DNA of 6,451 bases. Source: Pelagibius sp041565695. Its GTDB lineage: Bacteria > Pseudomonadota > Alphaproteobacteria > Kiloniellales > Kiloniellaceae. The DNA lies in NCBI GenBank assembly GCA_041565695.1, contig JBFGUI010000220.1:1-6451 (forward strand), in the 5' to 3' direction. Each line of letters opens with the position of its first letter. Within the stretch, counting starts at the first letter, position 1. The position numbers and the translations under genes were made by a program. Positions 5,911 through 6,451 of the stretch are shown in pieces. The notes below the pieces were generated by a model. That model did not search any database and was not told the DNA's origin. It worked only from the letters and a program-made list of their open reading frames with translations.

Positions 5911-6159
5911 ATGTCCATGCACACACTGAACGAGCTCGCGATCTTCCGGGCCCGCCTGCTTCGGGACGCGCAGCATCTGGGCAACGGCTCCACCGACGCC
6001 ACCGTGCGCCAGCTGGATGCGGCCATCATCGAGCGCCCGGCGACGACCCCCGACGAGGGCATTGCCAAGCTCGAACTGGCCCGCGATCTTGCGGACAGCG
6101 ATGGGCAGTCCGATATCGTGAAGCTGATCGAGGGAGCCCTGCTGATCCTGCGCCATTGA
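5911..6159 (+). CDS. Small hypothetical protein, 82 aa
   Basis: I do not recognise the family. The 82-residue product is soluble and probably mostly helical, with no signal peptide, membrane segment, cysteine or evident catalytic motif. It has an N-terminal helix with alternating hydrophobic and basic residues (LNELAIFRARLLRDAQHL, 6-23), a linker with NGSTDATV, and a C-terminal acidic-hydrophobic half ending KLIEGALLILRH. The start at 5911 is supported by GGGG (5900-5903) 7 nt upstream. The frame is open back to a GTG at 5809 that overlaps the modC stop, but those extra 34 residues look like non-coding sequence. An alternative ATG lies two codons downstream at 5917. It is 98 nt after modC and may have its own promoter. 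The G/C third-position bias supports real coding. Confidence 0.65.
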   Translation: MSMHTLNELAIFRARLLRDAQHLGNGSTDATVRQLDAAIIERPATTPDEGIAKLELARDLADSDGQSDIVKLIEGALLILRH

Positions 6160-6213
6160 GCCCTGGCCGGGCCCGCCGCGAAGGAAGGGTGTCGCCACGC
6201 CGGATCGACCGGC

Positions 6214-6230
6214 AGAGGATGCTATCCTCT
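6214..6230 (+). promoter_or_regulatory. Perfect dyad overlapping an extended -10 element
   Basis: AGAGGAT (6214-6220) and ATCCTCT (6224-6230) are perfect inverted copies around GCT. The same bases contain TGCTATCCT (6220-6228), an extended -10 promoter element, with no clear -35 upstream. A dyad covering the -10 would suit a repressor operator for the ORF at 6267. As RNA it would be a 7-bp hairpin without a T-tract, so a terminator for the preceding ORF is less likely. Confidence 0.4.
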
Positions 6231-6266
6231 CATTGAGTTAGATTGGCAAGAAACAACCGTAATACC

Positions 6267-6451
6267 ATGAAAAAACACGATATTCTTATCGAACCCTGGC
6301 GCGGAAACCCGGGGCCGCGCAGCCAGAAGGGCAGCGAGGGGTTCCGCTGGATCGTTTCCTATGAGAAGGACGGGCGGTTCTACGCCCAGGGCTTCGCCGA
6401 TTCCCATGCCGAGGCCCGGGCGGCGGCCGAGGCCTACCTGAAGGAGCAGGG
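6267..6451 (+). CDS. Small hypothetical protein, N-terminal part (cut by window edge)
   Basis: The frame opens at ATG 6267 and stays open for 61 codons plus two bases to the right edge, so the C-terminus is missing. I do not recognise the family. The visible part has a short basic and proline/glycine-rich start (IEPWRGNPGPRSQKG, 8-22), then two probable beta strands (FRWIVSYE and RFYAQGFADS) and an Ala/Glu-rich helix (HAEARAAAEAYLKEQ), a beta-beta-alpha layout. The codons become strongly G/C-ending after the first eight, as in real genes here. The AT-rich first codons and upstream spacer are typical of a translation start, but no good Shine-Dalgarno site is visible. There is no signal peptide. 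A stop soon beyond the edge would give a protein of about 60-80 residues. Confidence 0.55.
   Translation, partial: MKKHDILIEPWRGNPGPRSQKGSEGFRWIVSYEKDGRFYAQGFADSHAEARAAAEAYLKEQ

Noticed and set aside
6160..6172. GCCC-TGGCC-GGGC mini-hairpin after the 82-aa ORF as a terminator
   Set aside because: It has only four pairs and no T-tract, which is expected by chance in DNA of this GC content.

Overview
The window looks like a piece of chromosome from a GC-rich alphaproteobacterium, possibly of the Rhodospirillales. The reasons are an AapJ/BztA-type amino acid binding protein, a cystathionine beta-lyase (metC) divergent from it, a stand-alone HisI without a HisE domain, and the strong G/C third-position bias of the coding regions. 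The order is an inference; no rRNA, tRNA or other marker gene is present. There is no insertion sequence, integrase, CRISPR array or phage gene.

Layout. (1) Positions 1-1088, minus strand: a periplasmic general L-amino acid binding protein (aapJ). It ends 24 nt before a perfect 16-bp hairpin with a short T-tract. The permease and ATPase genes (aapQMP) would lie beyond the left edge, if present. (2) Positions 1089-1465: a divergent regulatory region with several dyads, weak promoter candidates and a short GC hairpin in the metC leader. (3) Positions 1466-5812, plus strand: a compact run metC - hisI - modA - modB - modC. Gaps are 44, 3, 60 and 13 nt, so co-transcription is likely, at least from hisI through modC. 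The 60-nt modA-modB gap holds a second strong hairpin. (4) Positions 5813-6451: two small unrecognised ORFs on the plus strand, each behind about 100 nt with promoter-like or dyad sequences. The second ORF runs off the right edge.

How the genes work together. ModA captures molybdate (or tungstate) in the periplasm, ModB forms the membrane channel, and ModC hydrolyses ATP and carries a C-terminal Mop domain that may bind oxyanion. Together they supply molybdenum for molybdopterin enzymes. HisI performs the third step of histidine synthesis, and MetC makes homocysteine on the way to methionine. Nothing in the sequence links metC and hisI functionally to molybdate uptake; the association looks like operon packing. 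Both binding-protein genes (aapJ and modA) are followed at once by a stable stem-loop. That is the usual arrangement for making more binding protein than membrane components.

Most of the window is ordinary transport and biosynthesis. The points most worth a second look are the two stem-loops after the binding-protein genes, a 48-nt very AT-rich patch at the ModC domain boundary (11 of 48 bases G/C), the structured metC leader, and the two small uncharacterised ORFs. I see no convincing new multi-gene system.
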